From: Lachnospiraceae bacterium
GTDB lineage: Bacteria; Bacillota; Clostridia; Lachnospirales; Lachnospiraceae
DNA: 45,985 bases
Direction: 5' to 3'
NCBI GenBank assembly: GCA_014804425.1
Contig: JAAUZV010000003.1
Coordinates: forward strand, 55,239-101,223
Shown: piece after piece, positions 38,129-45,985 of the stretch
Numbering within the stretch: the stretch's first letter is position 1
How the letters are laid out: the number at the start of each line of letters is the position of its first letter
The notes under the pieces: model-generated
Database searches by the model: none
Told to the model about the DNA's origin: nothing
Seen by the model: the letters and a program-made list of their open reading frames with translations, nothing else
Position numbers and translations under genes: made by a program

Positions 38129-38590
38129 TCAAATGTCATATTGCTCCGAGTCCGGAATCGGAGGCGCCGGTTCCGGGTCGGGGTATTTCTTAACCGTAAT
38201 GCGGTGAATCGTGGGCTGGATATAAGCGCCGATCTTCAGCCCCATGATTCCCAAAAACGCAGTGAGCGGATTCGCGATCCGCGTGAACAGGATCGTAAAG
38301 AGCACCGCCGCCACCGCAAAATACCGAAGAAGCGCCTGCATCGTCACCTTCCGCACGGCCGCTTTCTGCGGCATTCCCAAATATTTGTCAAACGTCCATG
38401 ACATGTGGTATGCCATGGCCAGCGCCGTCAGCATGCCGAGCAGCAGCCCGCATGCGCACGCGCCTTTCTGCGGAACAAACCAGATTCCGAGTACAAGACA
38501 GAGCAGGTCAAACAGTACGATCCCGCACATCATTTCCAAAAGCGTGCGGTTACATCCGATCCTGCCTTTCCTCCTGCTTTCCGTTTCCAT
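38129..38590 (-). CDS. AtpI-like membrane protein of the ATP synthase operon
   Basis: 153 residues, four hydrophobic segments (about 17-38, 44-60, 84-104, 108-126), then a Pro/Asp/Glu-rich tail (YPDPEPAPPIPDSEQYD). Position before atpB and topology match ATP synthase I family proteins, which help c-ring assembly or ion supply. The Cys-rich second helix (KGACACGLLLGM) is unusual. Its start overlaps the preceding gene by 41 bases. Confidence 0.75.
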   Translation of the reverse strand: METESRRKGRIGCNRTLLEMMCGIVLFDLLCLVLGIWFVPQKGACACGLLLGMLTALAMAYHMSWTFDKYLGMPQKAAVRKVTMQALLRYFAVAAVLFTILFTRIANPLTAFLGIMGLKIGAYIQPTIHRITVKKYPDPEPAPPIPDSEQYDI

Positions 38591-38921
38591 CTCGGTCTGT
38601 TTCCTTTCCCCTTACGCCGCTGTCCCTGCCGTATATTTTCCTCGCAAGCTTAAAGATATTCGTAAAGCCTGCCAGCGCTCCCATGAAAAAAAGAATGATC
38701 ACCCAATAGGAAGTCCCCGCCTTGCGGTCGATCCAAATTCCGAAAAACAGACACATAAAAATGGGGACAAGCATATGGATGCCAAACTGCATGACAAGCG
38801 CGAGCGCTTGCAGCACTTTGCCCTCACTGCGCTGCCGTCCGCCTGAATATTTGCTGTTGTTCTGCCGCTTTCCGTCAGTGCCGCTCAAGTTTCCGGTACT
38901 TCCTCTCACTCTGCATGCCAT
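38550..38921 (-). CDS. AtpZ/AtpI-like small membrane protein, first gene of the atp operon
   Basis: About 123 residues. Two membrane helices (about 42-62 and 70-90; FGIHMLVPIFMCLFFGIWID, then SYWVIILFFMGALAGFTNI) are followed by a charged tail. This is the AtpZ/AtpI arrangement found in front of atpB in Clostridia, linked to Mg2+/Ca2+ handling or assembly. The start is doubtful: no ribosome-binding site precedes the ATGs at 38936 or 38921, and the promoter -10 ends at 38945, so the message would be almost leaderless. A TTG at 38888 lies 12 bases after AGAGGA. Confidence 0.65.
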   Translation of the reverse strand: MACRVRGSTGNLSGTDGKRQNNSKYSGGRQRSEGKVLQALALVMQFGIHMLVPIFMCLFFGIWIDRKAGTSYWVIILFFMGALAGFTNIFKLARKIYGRDSGVRGKETDRDGNGKQEERQDRM

Positions 38922-38944
38922 GTAAAAGCATGTCATAATGTACC

Positions 38945-38973
38945 ATTATACCTATTTTTTCCAATGATGTCCA
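38945..38973 (-). promoter_or_regulatory. Promoter of the ATP synthase operon
   Basis: Read leftward, TGGACA (38973-38968), 17 bases and a perfect TATAAT (38950-38945). Transcription would begin near 38938, just before the first AtpZ-like start candidates. Confidence 0.75.
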
Positions 38974-39050
38974 GCCAAAACCATGATTTTGGTTGACTTT
39001 TTTGTCCGTTTCCTGTACCATTCTTTCCAAATAACTTTATTTTGTTCCAT

Positions 39051-39080
39051 GCGAAGCGTTCTTTATGATCCTATAGGAGT
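39051..39080. repeat. Remnant of the hairpin element forming the DUF402 gene's ribosome-binding site
   Basis: GCGAAGCGTTCTTTATGATC followed by CTATAGGAGT, read in reverse, aligns with the junction ACTCCTATAAGG-TAAG-AAAGAACGC of the atpE-atpF array. One hairpin arm is missing. The conserved CTCCT, inverted, gives AGGAG (39075-39079), which stands 5 bases before the DUF402 ATG. Confidence 0.5.
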
Positions 39081-39084
39081 ATTT

Positions 39085-39618
39085 ATGAAAAAACCGCTTT
39101 TATACCGCAGACGCCTGATACCCGATGAATGTATTACATTAAAAGACGATGTGATCGTTCAATGCGACAGTGACATGATCGTGACCACGTGGGAGACCTT
39201 CCGACCCAAACGGGATTTTAACCACGGCGCATCCGTGTATTATCTGAAAAAAGGGATTAAAGTAAGCAAATTTTTAAGAAGTGACGGCTCTTTAACCTTT
39301 TGGTATTGTGATATTGTCGATTATGAATATGGCAGCGCCGAACGCACGACAGACACCGGCAGCGGAACGCCCGCTGCAGATGCCGGCATTTTACGGGAAT
39401 ATGACAGTCTCACATGCATTGATCTGCTTGCGGACGTCGTTGTCTATCCCGACGGCTTCGTCAAGGTCGTTGACCTCGACGAGCTGGTGGAAGCCGCTGA
39501 GCACGGGCTGCTCAGCGAGCAGACGCTCCACAGTGTGCTGCTGCGCGTCAACAACCTGCTTCAGACCATATACAGCGGCGGCTTTGAAGAACTGAAAATA
39601 CCGCTGAACAATCTTTAA
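39085..39618 (+). CDS. DUF402 family protein
   Basis: 177 residues from the ATG at 39085 (AGGAG 5 bases upstream). The core LADVVVYPDGFVKVVDLDEL, then VEAAEHGLLS, is the DUF402 signature, with an Asp/Glu cluster that can bind metal. Related proteins include nucleoside phosphatases and RNA-binding FAU-1-like nucleases, but this one's function is unknown. An Asp/Thr/Ala-rich linker (about 105-125) is probably flexible. Its TAA stop overlaps the oppositely oriented TAA of the SleB-type gene in a shared TTAA. Confidence 0.8.
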   Translation: MKKPLLYRRRLIPDECITLKDDVIVQCDSDMIVTTWETFRPKRDFNHGASVYYLKKGIKVSKFLRSDGSLTFWYCDIVDYEYGSAERTTDTGSGTPAADAGILREYDSLTCIDLLADVVVYPDGFVKVVDLDELVEAAEHGLLSEQTLHSVLLRVNNLLQTIYSGGFEELKIPLNNL

Positions 39619-40778
39619 TAAAAAATATGTCCGCCGATCCGATAGCGAGGGTCAATTCCGGCGATCGGCGTTCTGAAAAACAAGCAGTCCGACACGTTCG
39701 TCCTGCCGCTCATTGCCTCGTCCGCAGCGCGATAACAGCTCTCCGTCGCATCGTCCCGCGAAAGCGCAAGCGCAAGCCGTCCGCTCGCCACAGGTGAAAA
39801 TTGCCGACGGGCATAGATCACGCCGACCATCGTATCCGGAAACACCCGGCTGAGCATCCGGTTGATCACGACCGCGCCGACCGCGACCTTTCCCTCATAG
39901 GGCTCTCCGCCCGCTTCACAGTAGATCAGGTTCGCCAGCAGTTTTCGATCGCTCTCCTCAAACTGCACTTCCGAAATATCCCGCCATGCAGACGCTGCGG
40001 CAAGCGCCGCCAAACGCCTTTCCTCCGCAAGCTGTGCTTTCAGCGCCTCAATGTTATCATTCTGTCTTGCAAGCTCCGCCTCATACGCGCGCATCTGCGC
40101 TTCCGTATCGGAAATCTGATCGCTGTAGCCCGCAATGCGCTGTGACGTCTCTGCCACAAGCGTGTCCACGCGCTCCTGCTCCAGTCTCGCTTCTTCGTGC
40201 AGCTCCTGCAGTCCCGCCAGTTCTTCGTTTAACAGCTCCTCCTGCTGCTCAATGAGCAGGCAGGTCTCCTGATATTCCTCCAGCTTGCGCCGGTCATACC
40301 GTTCGATCTGCTCGATATACTCGCTTCGGTTCAGGAAATCGGCAAATCCGTTCGCGGAAAAAAGCATCTCCAGGTACGTCGTCTCGCCGTTCTCATACAT
40401 AAACCGGATGCGCTCTTTCATGCTCTCATACTGTTCCAGCTCCGTCTCGCGCGCCTCGGCAAGGAGTGCCTGCGTCTGCTCAATCTCGCTCTCCTTCAGG
40501 TCAAGATTCTCTTCAATCTGCTCGAGATTTGCCCGCACCTCATTCAATTGGTCGTTTAAATTGCTCAATTCTTCCTGAAGTTCGTTGCGCTGTCCTTCCA
40601 GACTTGACAGATTATCTTTGACTCCCTCAAGCTCCTGCTGCGTCTCCTGCTGCTGCTGCTGTGCCTCATTCAACTGCTGTTCCGTTGTTTTGGCATAGGT
40701 CTGCGCCATCGGAATCGACGCGGCAAACAGGACGACCGCCATACAAAAAGAACGTCTGCGAAGCGTTTTCTTTTTCAT
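39615..40778 (-). CDS. Exported coiled-coil cell-wall hydrolase (SleB/CwlJ domain)
   Basis: 387 residues from the ATG at 40778. A signal peptide (MKKKTLRRRSFCMAVVLFAA; cleavage near TYAKT) is followed by a long Glu/Gln-rich coiled coil (about 30-255), like the N-terminal part of PcsB/CwlO-type proteins. The C-terminal domain has LLANLIYCEAGGEPYEGKVA, VGAVVINRML, and RRQFSPVASGRL, the SleB/CwlJ hydrolase-2 domain with its catalytic Glu in CEAGGEP. SleB enzymes degrade spore cortex or vegetative peptidoglycan. The coiled coil plus SleB combination suggests control by a membrane partner such as FtsEX, by analogy only. Confidence 0.88.
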   Translation of the reverse strand: MKKKTLRRRSFCMAVVLFAASIPMAQTYAKTTEQQLNEAQQQQQETQQELEGVKDNLSSLEGQRNELQEELSNLNDQLNEVRANLEQIEENLDLKESEIEQTQALLAEARETELEQYESMKERIRFMYENGETTYLEMLFSANGFADFLNRSEYIEQIERYDRRKLEEYQETCLLIEQQEELLNEELAGLQELHEEARLEQERVDTLVAETSQRIAGYSDQISDTEAQMRAYEAELARQNDNIEALKAQLAEERRLAALAAASAWRDISEVQFEESDRKLLANLIYCEAGGEPYEGKVAVGAVVINRMLSRVFPDTMVGVIYARRQFSPVASGRLALALSRDDATESCYRAADEAMSGRTNVSDCLFFRTPIAGIDPRYRIGGHIFY

Positions 40779-40827
40779 AACGATACCCCTGCATATCGCA
40801 TGCCTGCCCTTATTCTTTCCCGCATTC

Positions 40828-41322
40828 TTATACTTCAAGCGTAATGCTTCTCCCTGTGTGCTCATACTTTCTGCACGCAACCTTTGCCGCCGAAAAAAGC
40901 ATACGGCTTGCCTTGATCGATTCCGTTCCCTCATATTTGTCATCGGCATAGATGACCGTGCGGATGCCGGACTGAATGATCGCTTTTGCGCACTCATTAC
41001 ATGGGAACAGCGAGACGTAAAGCGTCGCACCCGCAAGACTTCCGCCCCGGAAATTCAAGATCGCGTTCAGCTCCCCATGCGTCACGAACGGATATTTCGT
41101 CTCAAGCAGTTCTCCCTCGCGCGCCCACGGAAACTCATCGTCCTCACAGCCGGTCGGAAGACCGTTATAGCCAATGGACAGGATCTTGTGATCCTCACTG
41201 ACGATGCAGGCTCCCACCTGCGTTCCGGGATCTTTGGAACGCATCCCCGCAAGAAGCGCCACGCCCATAAAATATTCATCCCACGAAATATAATCTTCTC
41301 TTTTTCCGATCTTGCGTTCCAT
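40828..41322 (-). CDS. Deoxycytidylate (dCMP) deaminase
   Basis: 164 residues from the ATG at 41322 (AAGGAA upstream). It converts dCMP to dUMP for thymidylate synthesis. The Zn site is HGELNAIL (His plus catalytic Glu) and PCNECAKAI (two Cys). DPGTQVGACIV and SIGYNGLPTGCED are typical of this family, also called ComEB in Bacillus. It lies between upp and the hydrolase, all leftward, so pyrimidine salvage genes are grouped. Confidence 0.93.
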   Translation of the reverse strand: MERKIGKREDYISWDEYFMGVALLAGMRSKDPGTQVGACIVSEDHKILSIGYNGLPTGCEDDEFPWAREGELLETKYPFVTHGELNAILNFRGGSLAGATLYVSLFPCNECAKAIIQSGIRTVIYADDKYEGTESIKASRMLFSAAKVACRKYEHTGRSITLEV

Positions 41323-41380
41323 TTTTTGTTCCTTTTCAAATCCTGTTACTTCGTACTGCTCCTGCCCATCATTTCCCGCT

Positions 41381-42010
41381 CTATTTTGTTCCGAAAATGC
41401 GGTCTCCCGCATCCCCTAAGCCCGGTACGATATAGGCATGCTCATTTAACTTTTCGTCGAGCGCCCCGATATACATGTCCACGTCGGGATGATCCTTTTT
41501 CATTCGCTCTACGCCCTCCGGTGCGGCAATGATACACATAAAATGTATTTTTTTACAGCCTTTGTCTTTTAACATCCGGATTGCCGCCGAAGAGGAACCG
41601 CCCGTCGCGAGCATCGGATCAACGACAAATACCTCGCGTTCCGCGCAGTCCGCGGGCAGTTTGCAGTAATACTCGACAGGCTCGTGGGTATCGGGGTCCC
41701 GGTAAAGACCGATATGCCCGATCTTCGCTGCCGGTATCAGGTCCAGCACGCCGTCCACCATGCCGAGTCCCGCGCGCAGGATCGGCACGATCGCCATTTT
41801 CTTGCCGTGCAGCTCCTTCGCCTTTGTCTTGCAGATCGGCGTTTCAATCTCCACCTCTGAAAGCGGAAGATCGCGTGTCGCCTCATAACAGATCAGCATC
41901 GCGATCTCGCTGATCGTATCCCGGAAATCCTTCGTTCCCGTTTCCTTTCTTCTGATATATCCGATCTTATGCTGGATCAGCGGATGATCCATGATCACAC
42001 ATTTTGCCAT
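41381..42010 (-). CDS. upp: Uracil phosphoribosyltransferase
   Basis: 209 residues from the ATG at 42010; GGGAGG lies inside the longer frame. It makes UMP from uracil and PRPP. Signatures are [33 protein letters not shown], the PRPP loop [20 protein letters not shown], and [12 protein letters not shown]. It is followed by dCMP deaminase. Confidence 0.97.
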   Translation of the reverse strand: MAKCVIMDHPLIQHKIGYIRRKETGTKDFRDTISEIAMLICYEATRDLPLSEVEIETPICKTKAKELHGKKMAIVPILRAGLGMVDGVLDLIPAAKIGHIGLYRDPDTHEPVEYYCKLPADCAEREVFVVDPMLATGGSSSAAIRMLKDKGCKKIHFMCIIAAPEGVERMKKDHPDVDMYIGALDEKLNEHAYIVPGLGDAGDRIFGTK

Positions 42011-42049
42011 ACCTATACCTCCCATTCCGTCGTTGTTTTTCGCTGTTCG

Positions 42050-42478
42050 CTACTCCTCGATCTGACTGATCCGCCTGCAGTGCTTTTCCTCTCCCGAAAA
42101 TTCCGTATCCAGAAACGTATCCACGATCTCGACCGCCATATTCGGTCCGATCAATGCACCGCCGAGCGCCAGCACGTTCGCGTCATTGTGAAGTCTCGTC
42201 ATACGCGCGCTGAGCGGTTCAGAACACAGTGCCGCGCGCACGCCCTTCACCTTATTCGCCGTCATCGAGATCCCGATGCCCGTCGTGCAGATCACGATCC
42301 CCTTCTCGCATTCTCCCGATGCAACCGCCTGCGCCGCCGCACGTCCGAACTGCGGGTAATCGCAAGATGCCTTATCGTAGCATCCGAAATCCTTATACGC
42401 GATACCCCTTTCCTCTAAATGGCGGATGACATGCTGCTTTAAATCAAATCCGCCGTGATCACATCCCAATGCTATCAT
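42050..42478 (-). CDS. rpiB: Ribose-5-phosphate isomerase B
   Basis: 142 residues. It interconverts ribose-5-phosphate and ribulose-5-phosphate. Signatures are ALGCDHGGFDLKQHV, DYPQFGRAAAQAVASGE, the active-site CTTGIGISMTANK and HNDANVLALG. GAGGAGGG precedes the ATG. Close to upp, so its product can feed PRPP for nucleotide salvage. Confidence 0.95.
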   Translation of the reverse strand: MIALGCDHGGFDLKQHVIRHLEERGIAYKDFGCYDKASCDYPQFGRAAAQAVASGECEKGIVICTTGIGISMTANKVKGVRAALCSEPLSARMTRLHNDANVLALGGALIGPNMAVEIVDTFLDTEFSGEEKHCRRISQIEE

Positions 42479-42563
42479 GGCCTGTCCCTCCTCTGATTAC
42501 TCTATTGACCTTTATAAAACGCCTGCATACGATGTTTGAATTGTGCAGGACCTATGCTTTGGC

Positions 42564-43613
42564 TCACACACGGAGCACCCGATGTCCTGCGGCTTTTAAC
42601 AGCCGGTTCATGATCGCCTGTCCCATCCCCGCCGTATCAAACGCTTCCGAAAACAGTACGGTCAGTTCTTCATCGTCAAATTCACGCAGGATCGCATAAA
42701 GATTATGGGCGATCGCCGCCTCGTCCGCGCGCGGACCGATATTTTTCACACAGTCCGCATGATATGCGTTTACTGTCTCCTGCGTCGCGATCACGCCGAC
42801 CCTTTCACCGGCCGCCGATGCCTGCGCTGCCAGCTCATTGATTTTTTGCGTCACGGCATCGCGGTTTCCCTCCACGATCGTGAGCACGCCCTTCGGTGCA
42901 TAGTGGCGGTATTTCATACCGGGCGCTTTCGGACGGGCGCCGTCCGCCTCCCCCAGCATTGTTTTGTCCGCCGCGATCTCTCCCAGCACATTTTGCAGCA
43001 TTTCCTGTGTGATATAGCCGGGCCGCAGGATCATCGGCACCTCTCCGGTCAGATCAACGATCGTCGATTCCAGGCCGATCCCGACCTTGCCGCCGTCGAT
43101 GATCATGTCGATCCTGCCGTCCATATCCTCCGCAACATAGTTTGCCGTTGTCGGACTCGGTCTGCCCGAACGGTTCGCGCTCGGCGCGGCAACATAGCCG
43201 CCTGCCGCCTCAATAAACATCCGTGCCGCCGGGTGGGACGGGAAACGCACCGCCACGGTGTCAAGTCCGCCCGTCGTCTCATACGGAACCACATCCGATT
43301 TCGGTAATATCATCGTTAATGGTCCCGGCCAGAACGCTTCCGCCAAGTCACGCGCCGCCTGCGGTATCCGCTCTACGATTTTTTCCATATCCGAAAATCT
43401 GCAGATATGCACAATGAGCGGATTATCCGACGGTCTTCCCTTCGCCTCATAAATTTTGCGCGAGGACTCTTTATTTAATGCATCCCCTCCGAGCCCGTAA
43501 ACCGTCTCCGTCGGGAATGCCACAAGACCGCCCGCGCGGATGATCCCGCCCGCCTGTCGGATTGCTTCTTCATTCGGCGTATCCGCGTCTGAACGGATAT
43601 ATATGGTTTTCAT
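42564..43613 (-). CDS. Threonylcarbamoyl-AMP synthase, Sua5 type
   Basis: 349 residues. It makes threonylcarbamoyl-AMP for the t6A37 tRNA modification. The N-terminal YrdC domain is clear (GGLVAFPTETVYGLGGDALN, KGRPSDNPLIVHI, AAPSANRSGRPSPT, STIVDL and LRPG). The C-terminal Sua5 domain (about 230-349) contains PGMKYRHYAPKG, the closing loop. Length and the extra domain place it in the Sua5 rather than the shorter TsaC form. The region 43614-43695 before it holds only a weak AGAAAGGT site. Confidence 0.94.
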   Translation of the reverse strand: MKTIYIRSDADTPNEEAIRQAGGIIRAGGLVAFPTETVYGLGGDALNKESSRKIYEAKGRPSDNPLIVHICRFSDMEKIVERIPQAARDLAEAFWPGPLTMILPKSDVVPYETTGGLDTVAVRFPSHPAARMFIEAAGGYVAAPSANRSGRPSPTTANYVAEDMDGRIDMIIDGGKVGIGLESTIVDLTGEVPMILRPGYITQEMLQNVLGEIAADKTMLGEADGARPKAPGMKYRHYAPKGVLTIVEGNRDAVTQKINELAAQASAAGERVGVIATQETVNAYHADCVKNIGPRADEAAIAHNLYAILREFDDEELTVLFSEAFDTAGMGQAIMNRLLKAAGHRVLRV

Positions 43614-43695
43614 CGCCCGTTGTTTGTACCTTTCTCTGATGTTTTCAAATGTTGTTTTTTCTTTGCGCCTATTATATCATATTTCTTTAGTCCGC

Positions 43696-44190
43696 TCAAG
43701 CGTTCCACTTCAGCCGGTGCAGCGCTCCCTCAAGCTGCATATTCGAAAAATTCTGCTGCCGCAGCGCCTCATAGAGCACGATGCTCACGGAATTGGAAAG
43801 ATTTAAGGAACGGATTTCGGGCAGCATCGGAATCCGGATGCACATTTCTTCATGCGCGACCAAGATTTCTTCCGGAATCCCGGCGGATTCTTTGCCGAAC
43901 ATGATAAAATCATCCTTGCCGAAATCCGCCTCCGCATACGTTTTCTTTGCCTTGGTCGTCGCATACCACATCCGCACATTCGGATTTTTTTCACAAAAAT
44001 CACGATAGTCGTCATAGCGGCGCACATCCAACTGATCCCAATAATCCATTCCCGCCCGCTTGATCTCTTTTTCAGTCAGCCGAAAACCGAGCGGCTCGAT
44101 CAGGTGCAGGACGCTGCCCGTCGCCACGCAGGTTCTCCCGATATTTCCCGTATTGGACGGAATCTCCGGTTCATGCAGTACAATGTTCAT
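43696..44190 (-). CDS. trmL: tRNA (cytidine/uridine-34 2'-O-) methyltransferase TrmL
   Basis: 164 residues. It methylates the ribose at wobble position 34 of certain tRNA-Leu. SPOUT knot signatures are LHEPEIPSNTGNIGRTC, EPLGFRLTEKEIKRAGMDYW, FGKESAGIPEE and IPMLPEIRSLNLSNSVSIVL. It lies 52 bases after the aminotransferase and before the Sua5 gene, so two tRNA-modification genes are adjacent. Confidence 0.95.
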   Translation of the reverse strand: MNIVLHEPEIPSNTGNIGRTCVATGSVLHLIEPLGFRLTEKEIKRAGMDYWDQLDVRRYDDYRDFCEKNPNVRMWYATTKAKKTYAEADFGKDDFIMFGKESAGIPEEILVAHEEMCIRIPMLPEIRSLNLSNSVSIVLYEALRQQNFSNMQLEGALHRLKWNA

Positions 44191-44229
44191 TTTTGATATC
44201 CTCCGCTCCTCACGATGAGCATTTTGTCT

Positions 44230-44260
44230 GGGGAAACACTGATTAAATCAGTGTTTCCCC
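44230..44260. repeat. Near-perfect 31-base palindrome containing the aminotransferase stop codon
   Basis: GGGGAAACACTGATT (44230-44244) and AATCAGTGTTTCCCC (44246-44260) are perfect inverted arms around a single base. The leftward gene's TAA (44245-44243) is at the centre. No T-run follows. It belongs with the palindromes at 23611-23634 and 28082-28109. Confidence 0.65.
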
Positions 44261-45430
44261 TTTCTCACACTCCCGCAGTCTCGTGATAAAGCGTTCCAGC
44301 TTGCCCATTGCAACCTTCAGCTTTTCAATCGAATATGCGTAGGAAATGCGCAGGAATCCCTCGCCGCTGTCCCCAAATGCCGTTCCGGGAACGACCGCAA
44401 CCTTCTCCTCCTGTAAGAAACGGTTGGCAAATTCGTCACTCGTCATGCCAAACTCTTTAATGCACGGGAAGACATAGAACGCGCCGTACGGTTCAAAGCA
44501 CTCTAAGCCCATCTCGCGGAACGCGTTCAGCAGAAAACGGCGGCGCTGATCATAGGCTTCGCGCATCTGCGCCACATCACCGTCCCCGTTCTTTAAGGCA
44601 TCCACCGCCGCATACTGGGCCATTGTCGGCGCGCACATAATGGCAAACTGATGAATCTTCGTCATCTGCTCAATGATCTCTGCCGGTCCGCATACATAAC
44701 CGAGCCGCCAGCCCGTCATCGCATGGGATTTGGAAAAACCGTTGATGAGCAGCGTGCGTTCCTTCATCTGAGGAAGGGACGCGATCGAAACATGTTCTTC
44801 CTTATAGGTCAGCTCCGCGTAAATCTCATCGGACATGACATAAATATCTTTTTCGATACAGACCTTTGCAATCGCCTCTAAATCGGCACGCTCCATGATC
44901 GCTCCCGTCGGATTGTTCGGAAACGGCAGGATCAAAAGCTTTGTTTTTTCAGTGATCGCATCAAGCAGTTCCTGTGCCGTCAGGCGGAATTCATTTTCCG
45001 CTTTCAGATCAATGATGACCGGCTTTCCGCCCGCAAGGATCGCGCACGGCTCATAGGACACATAGCTCGGCTGCGGGATCAGCACTTCGTCACCCGGATT
45101 GAGCATCGCGCGCATACCGATGTCGATCGCCTCCGAACCGCCGACCGTAATGAGCGTTTCTTTTTTCGGATCGTAATCCACATGAAAGCGCCTGTGCAGA
45201 TAACGGCAGATCTCCTCACGCAGCTCGATTAAGCCCGCATTGGAGGTATAATGGGTCTTTCCTTTTTCCAGTGAATAAATTCCCTCGTCGCGGATATGCC
45301 ACGGCGTATCAAAATCCGGCTCGCCCACGCCAAGCGAGATCGCATCCTTCATCTCGCTGACAATATCAAAGAATTTTCTGATGCCGGAGGGCTTTATTTT
45401 TACAACTTCGTCTGCTAATGGATTTCTCAC
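44243..45430 (-). CDS. Class I/II PLP-dependent aminotransferase
   Basis: 395 residues, starting at GTG (45430) that overlaps the TGA of the preceding lrp-type gene (GTGA). The PLP lysine is in INGFSKSHAMTGWRLGY; SLGVGEPDFDTPWHIRDEGI, PFPNNPTGAIM and VMSDEIYAEL are conserved. The pattern fits aspartate/aromatic aminotransferases of the PatA type, but the amino acid substrate is not certain. The overlap with the regulator gene implies coupled translation and probable feedback control by its amino acid. Confidence 0.92.
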   Translation of the reverse strand: MRNPLADEVVKIKPSGIRKFFDIVSEMKDAISLGVGEPDFDTPWHIRDEGIYSLEKGKTHYTSNAGLIELREEICRYLHRRFHVDYDPKKETLITVGGSEAIDIGMRAMLNPGDEVLIPQPSYVSYEPCAILAGGKPVIIDLKAENEFRLTAQELLDAITEKTKLLILPFPNNPTGAIMERADLEAIAKVCIEKDIYVMSDEIYAELTYKEEHVSIASLPQMKERTLLINGFSKSHAMTGWRLGYVCGPAEIIEQMTKIHQFAIMCAPTMAQYAAVDALKNGDGDVAQMREAYDQRRRFLLNAFREMGLECFEPYGAFYVFPCIKEFGMTSDEFANRFLQEEKVAVVPGTAFGDSGEGFLRISYAYSIEKLKVAMGKLERFITRLRECEKGETLI

Positions 45431-45915
45431 GGTGTGATCAGCTCTCTTTCGTCTTCATATTTTTTGCACAAAACCGTGCCATGGTCTTTATATTTTTTCA
45501 GGATAAAATGCGTTGCCGTGCTGAGCACCGTATCCAGCGCGGACAGCTTTTGCGACACAAAGCCCGAAACCTCTTTTAAGGATTTTCCCTCAAGGGACAC
45601 GAGCAGGTCATAGCCGCCCGAGATCAGATAGACCGAATTGACCTCCGGATAGTTGTAAATGCGCTCCGCAATATTGTCAAAGCCCTGACCGCGCTGCGGT
45701 GTTACGCGCACCTCAATGAGCGCAGACACCTTCTCAATCGACGTTTTTTCCCAGTCGATCAACGTATGATAGCCGCAGATCACGCCCTCCTCCTCCATCG
45801 CTTTCAGCTCATTGGCGACGGCAAGCTCGTCTTCGCCGAGCATGACGCTGATCTCTTTTACGCCGATCCTGCTGTTTTTCTCGATCATGGTCAAAATTTT
45901 CTCTCTCATATTCAT
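45427..45915 (-). CDS. Lrp/AsnC-family transcriptional regulator
   Basis: 162 residues. An N-terminal winged helix-turn-helix (MREKILTMIEKNSRIGVKEI; ELKAMEEEGVICGYHTLIDW) is followed by the RAM ligand-binding domain (VSALIEVRVTPQRGQGFDNI; YPEVNSVYLISGGYDLLVSL). Such proteins sense amino acids and control metabolism. It overlaps the aminotransferase gene by 4 bases, so that gene is the likely first target. AAAGGAG precedes the ATG by 8 bases. The last 70 bases of the window hold no visible gene. Confidence 0.92.
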   Translation of the reverse strand: MNMREKILTMIEKNSRIGVKEISVMLGEDELAVANELKAMEEEGVICGYHTLIDWEKTSIEKVSALIEVRVTPQRGQGFDNIAERIYNYPEVNSVYLISGGYDLLVSLEGKSLKEVSGFVSQKLSALDTVLSTATHFILKKYKDHGTVLCKKYEDERELITP

Positions 45916-45985
45916 ACCGCAAACTCCTTTCTCCTGTTTCCCTGCGTTTTGTGATCGTTTGTTTTTTCCGCCGTCTGTTTCTCTG

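Overview
The window is chromosomal DNA of a spore-forming Clostridia bacterium, most probably a Lachnospiraceae member. The evidence is the sporulation genes spoVT and spoVG, a SleB-type cortex/cell-wall hydrolase, paired glgC-glgD, a DnaD/DnaI-type helicase-loading pair, an F-type ATP synthase with a sodium-type c subunit, a preQ1-controlled queT, and several hypothetical proteins of a type I associate with this family. Most of the window is compact, G+C-moderate housekeeping DNA with strong Shine-Dalgarno sites. No rRNA, tRNA, IS element, phage gene or CRISPR array was seen.

Layout. 1-4348: the start of a Gln/Asn/Gly-rich protein (cut by the window edge), spoVT behind a sigma-G-like promoter, a VanZ-like membrane protein, an SGNH-hydrolase lipoprotein, and a membrane-anchored XRE regulator. 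4475-6688: a GH3 glycosidase. 6841-10232: a compact, A+T-richer RiPP-like cassette: a 31-codon Cys-containing peptide, a radical SAM protein with an N-terminal PqqD-like domain, and an ABC exporter. It has its own promoter, a terminator/attenuator after the peptide gene and a terminator after the exporter. 10457-14310: a sugar cassette (xylulokinase-like kinase, DUF4867-like protein, fucose-isomerase-family protein). 14534-21722: mfd, pth, spoVG, glgD, glgC, all leftward. 21989-26905: murC, a cluster of five DnaA boxes, dnaD-like, dnaI/dnaC-like and prs, all rightward. 27134-31314: a small hypothetical gene, preQ1 riboswitch plus queT, a large exported propeller-like protein with a degenerate C39-like domain, and a small hypothetical gene. 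31439-38921: the complete ATP synthase operon (atpZ/I-B-E-F-H-A-G-D-C). 39085-45915: a DUF402 protein, a SleB-type hydrolase, dCMP deaminase, upp, rpiB, Sua5, trmL, an aminotransferase and an Lrp-type regulator.

The most interesting item is the RiPP-like cassette. The peptide (10033-10128) is very short; I read it directly from the sequence. It is followed by a 19-bp hairpin and then by the candidate maturase and exporter. I cannot match it to a named RiPP class from memory, and no leader peptidase is visible.

A second theme is repeated palindromic DNA. A two-hairpin element (four or five copies at four loci, plus one remnant) lies antisense to the flanking genes. At three loci it begins exactly at the TAA stop codon of the upstream gene (spoVG, prs, atpE). 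One copy forms part of a five-hairpin array between atpE and atpF. A second palindrome family (GGAAACGCTGAT type) occurs at three places. Other notable points are the DnaA-box cluster upstream of the helicase-loader genes, the Na+-ligand set in the c subunit, and a strong ribosome-binding site at 27093 with no standard start codon near it.
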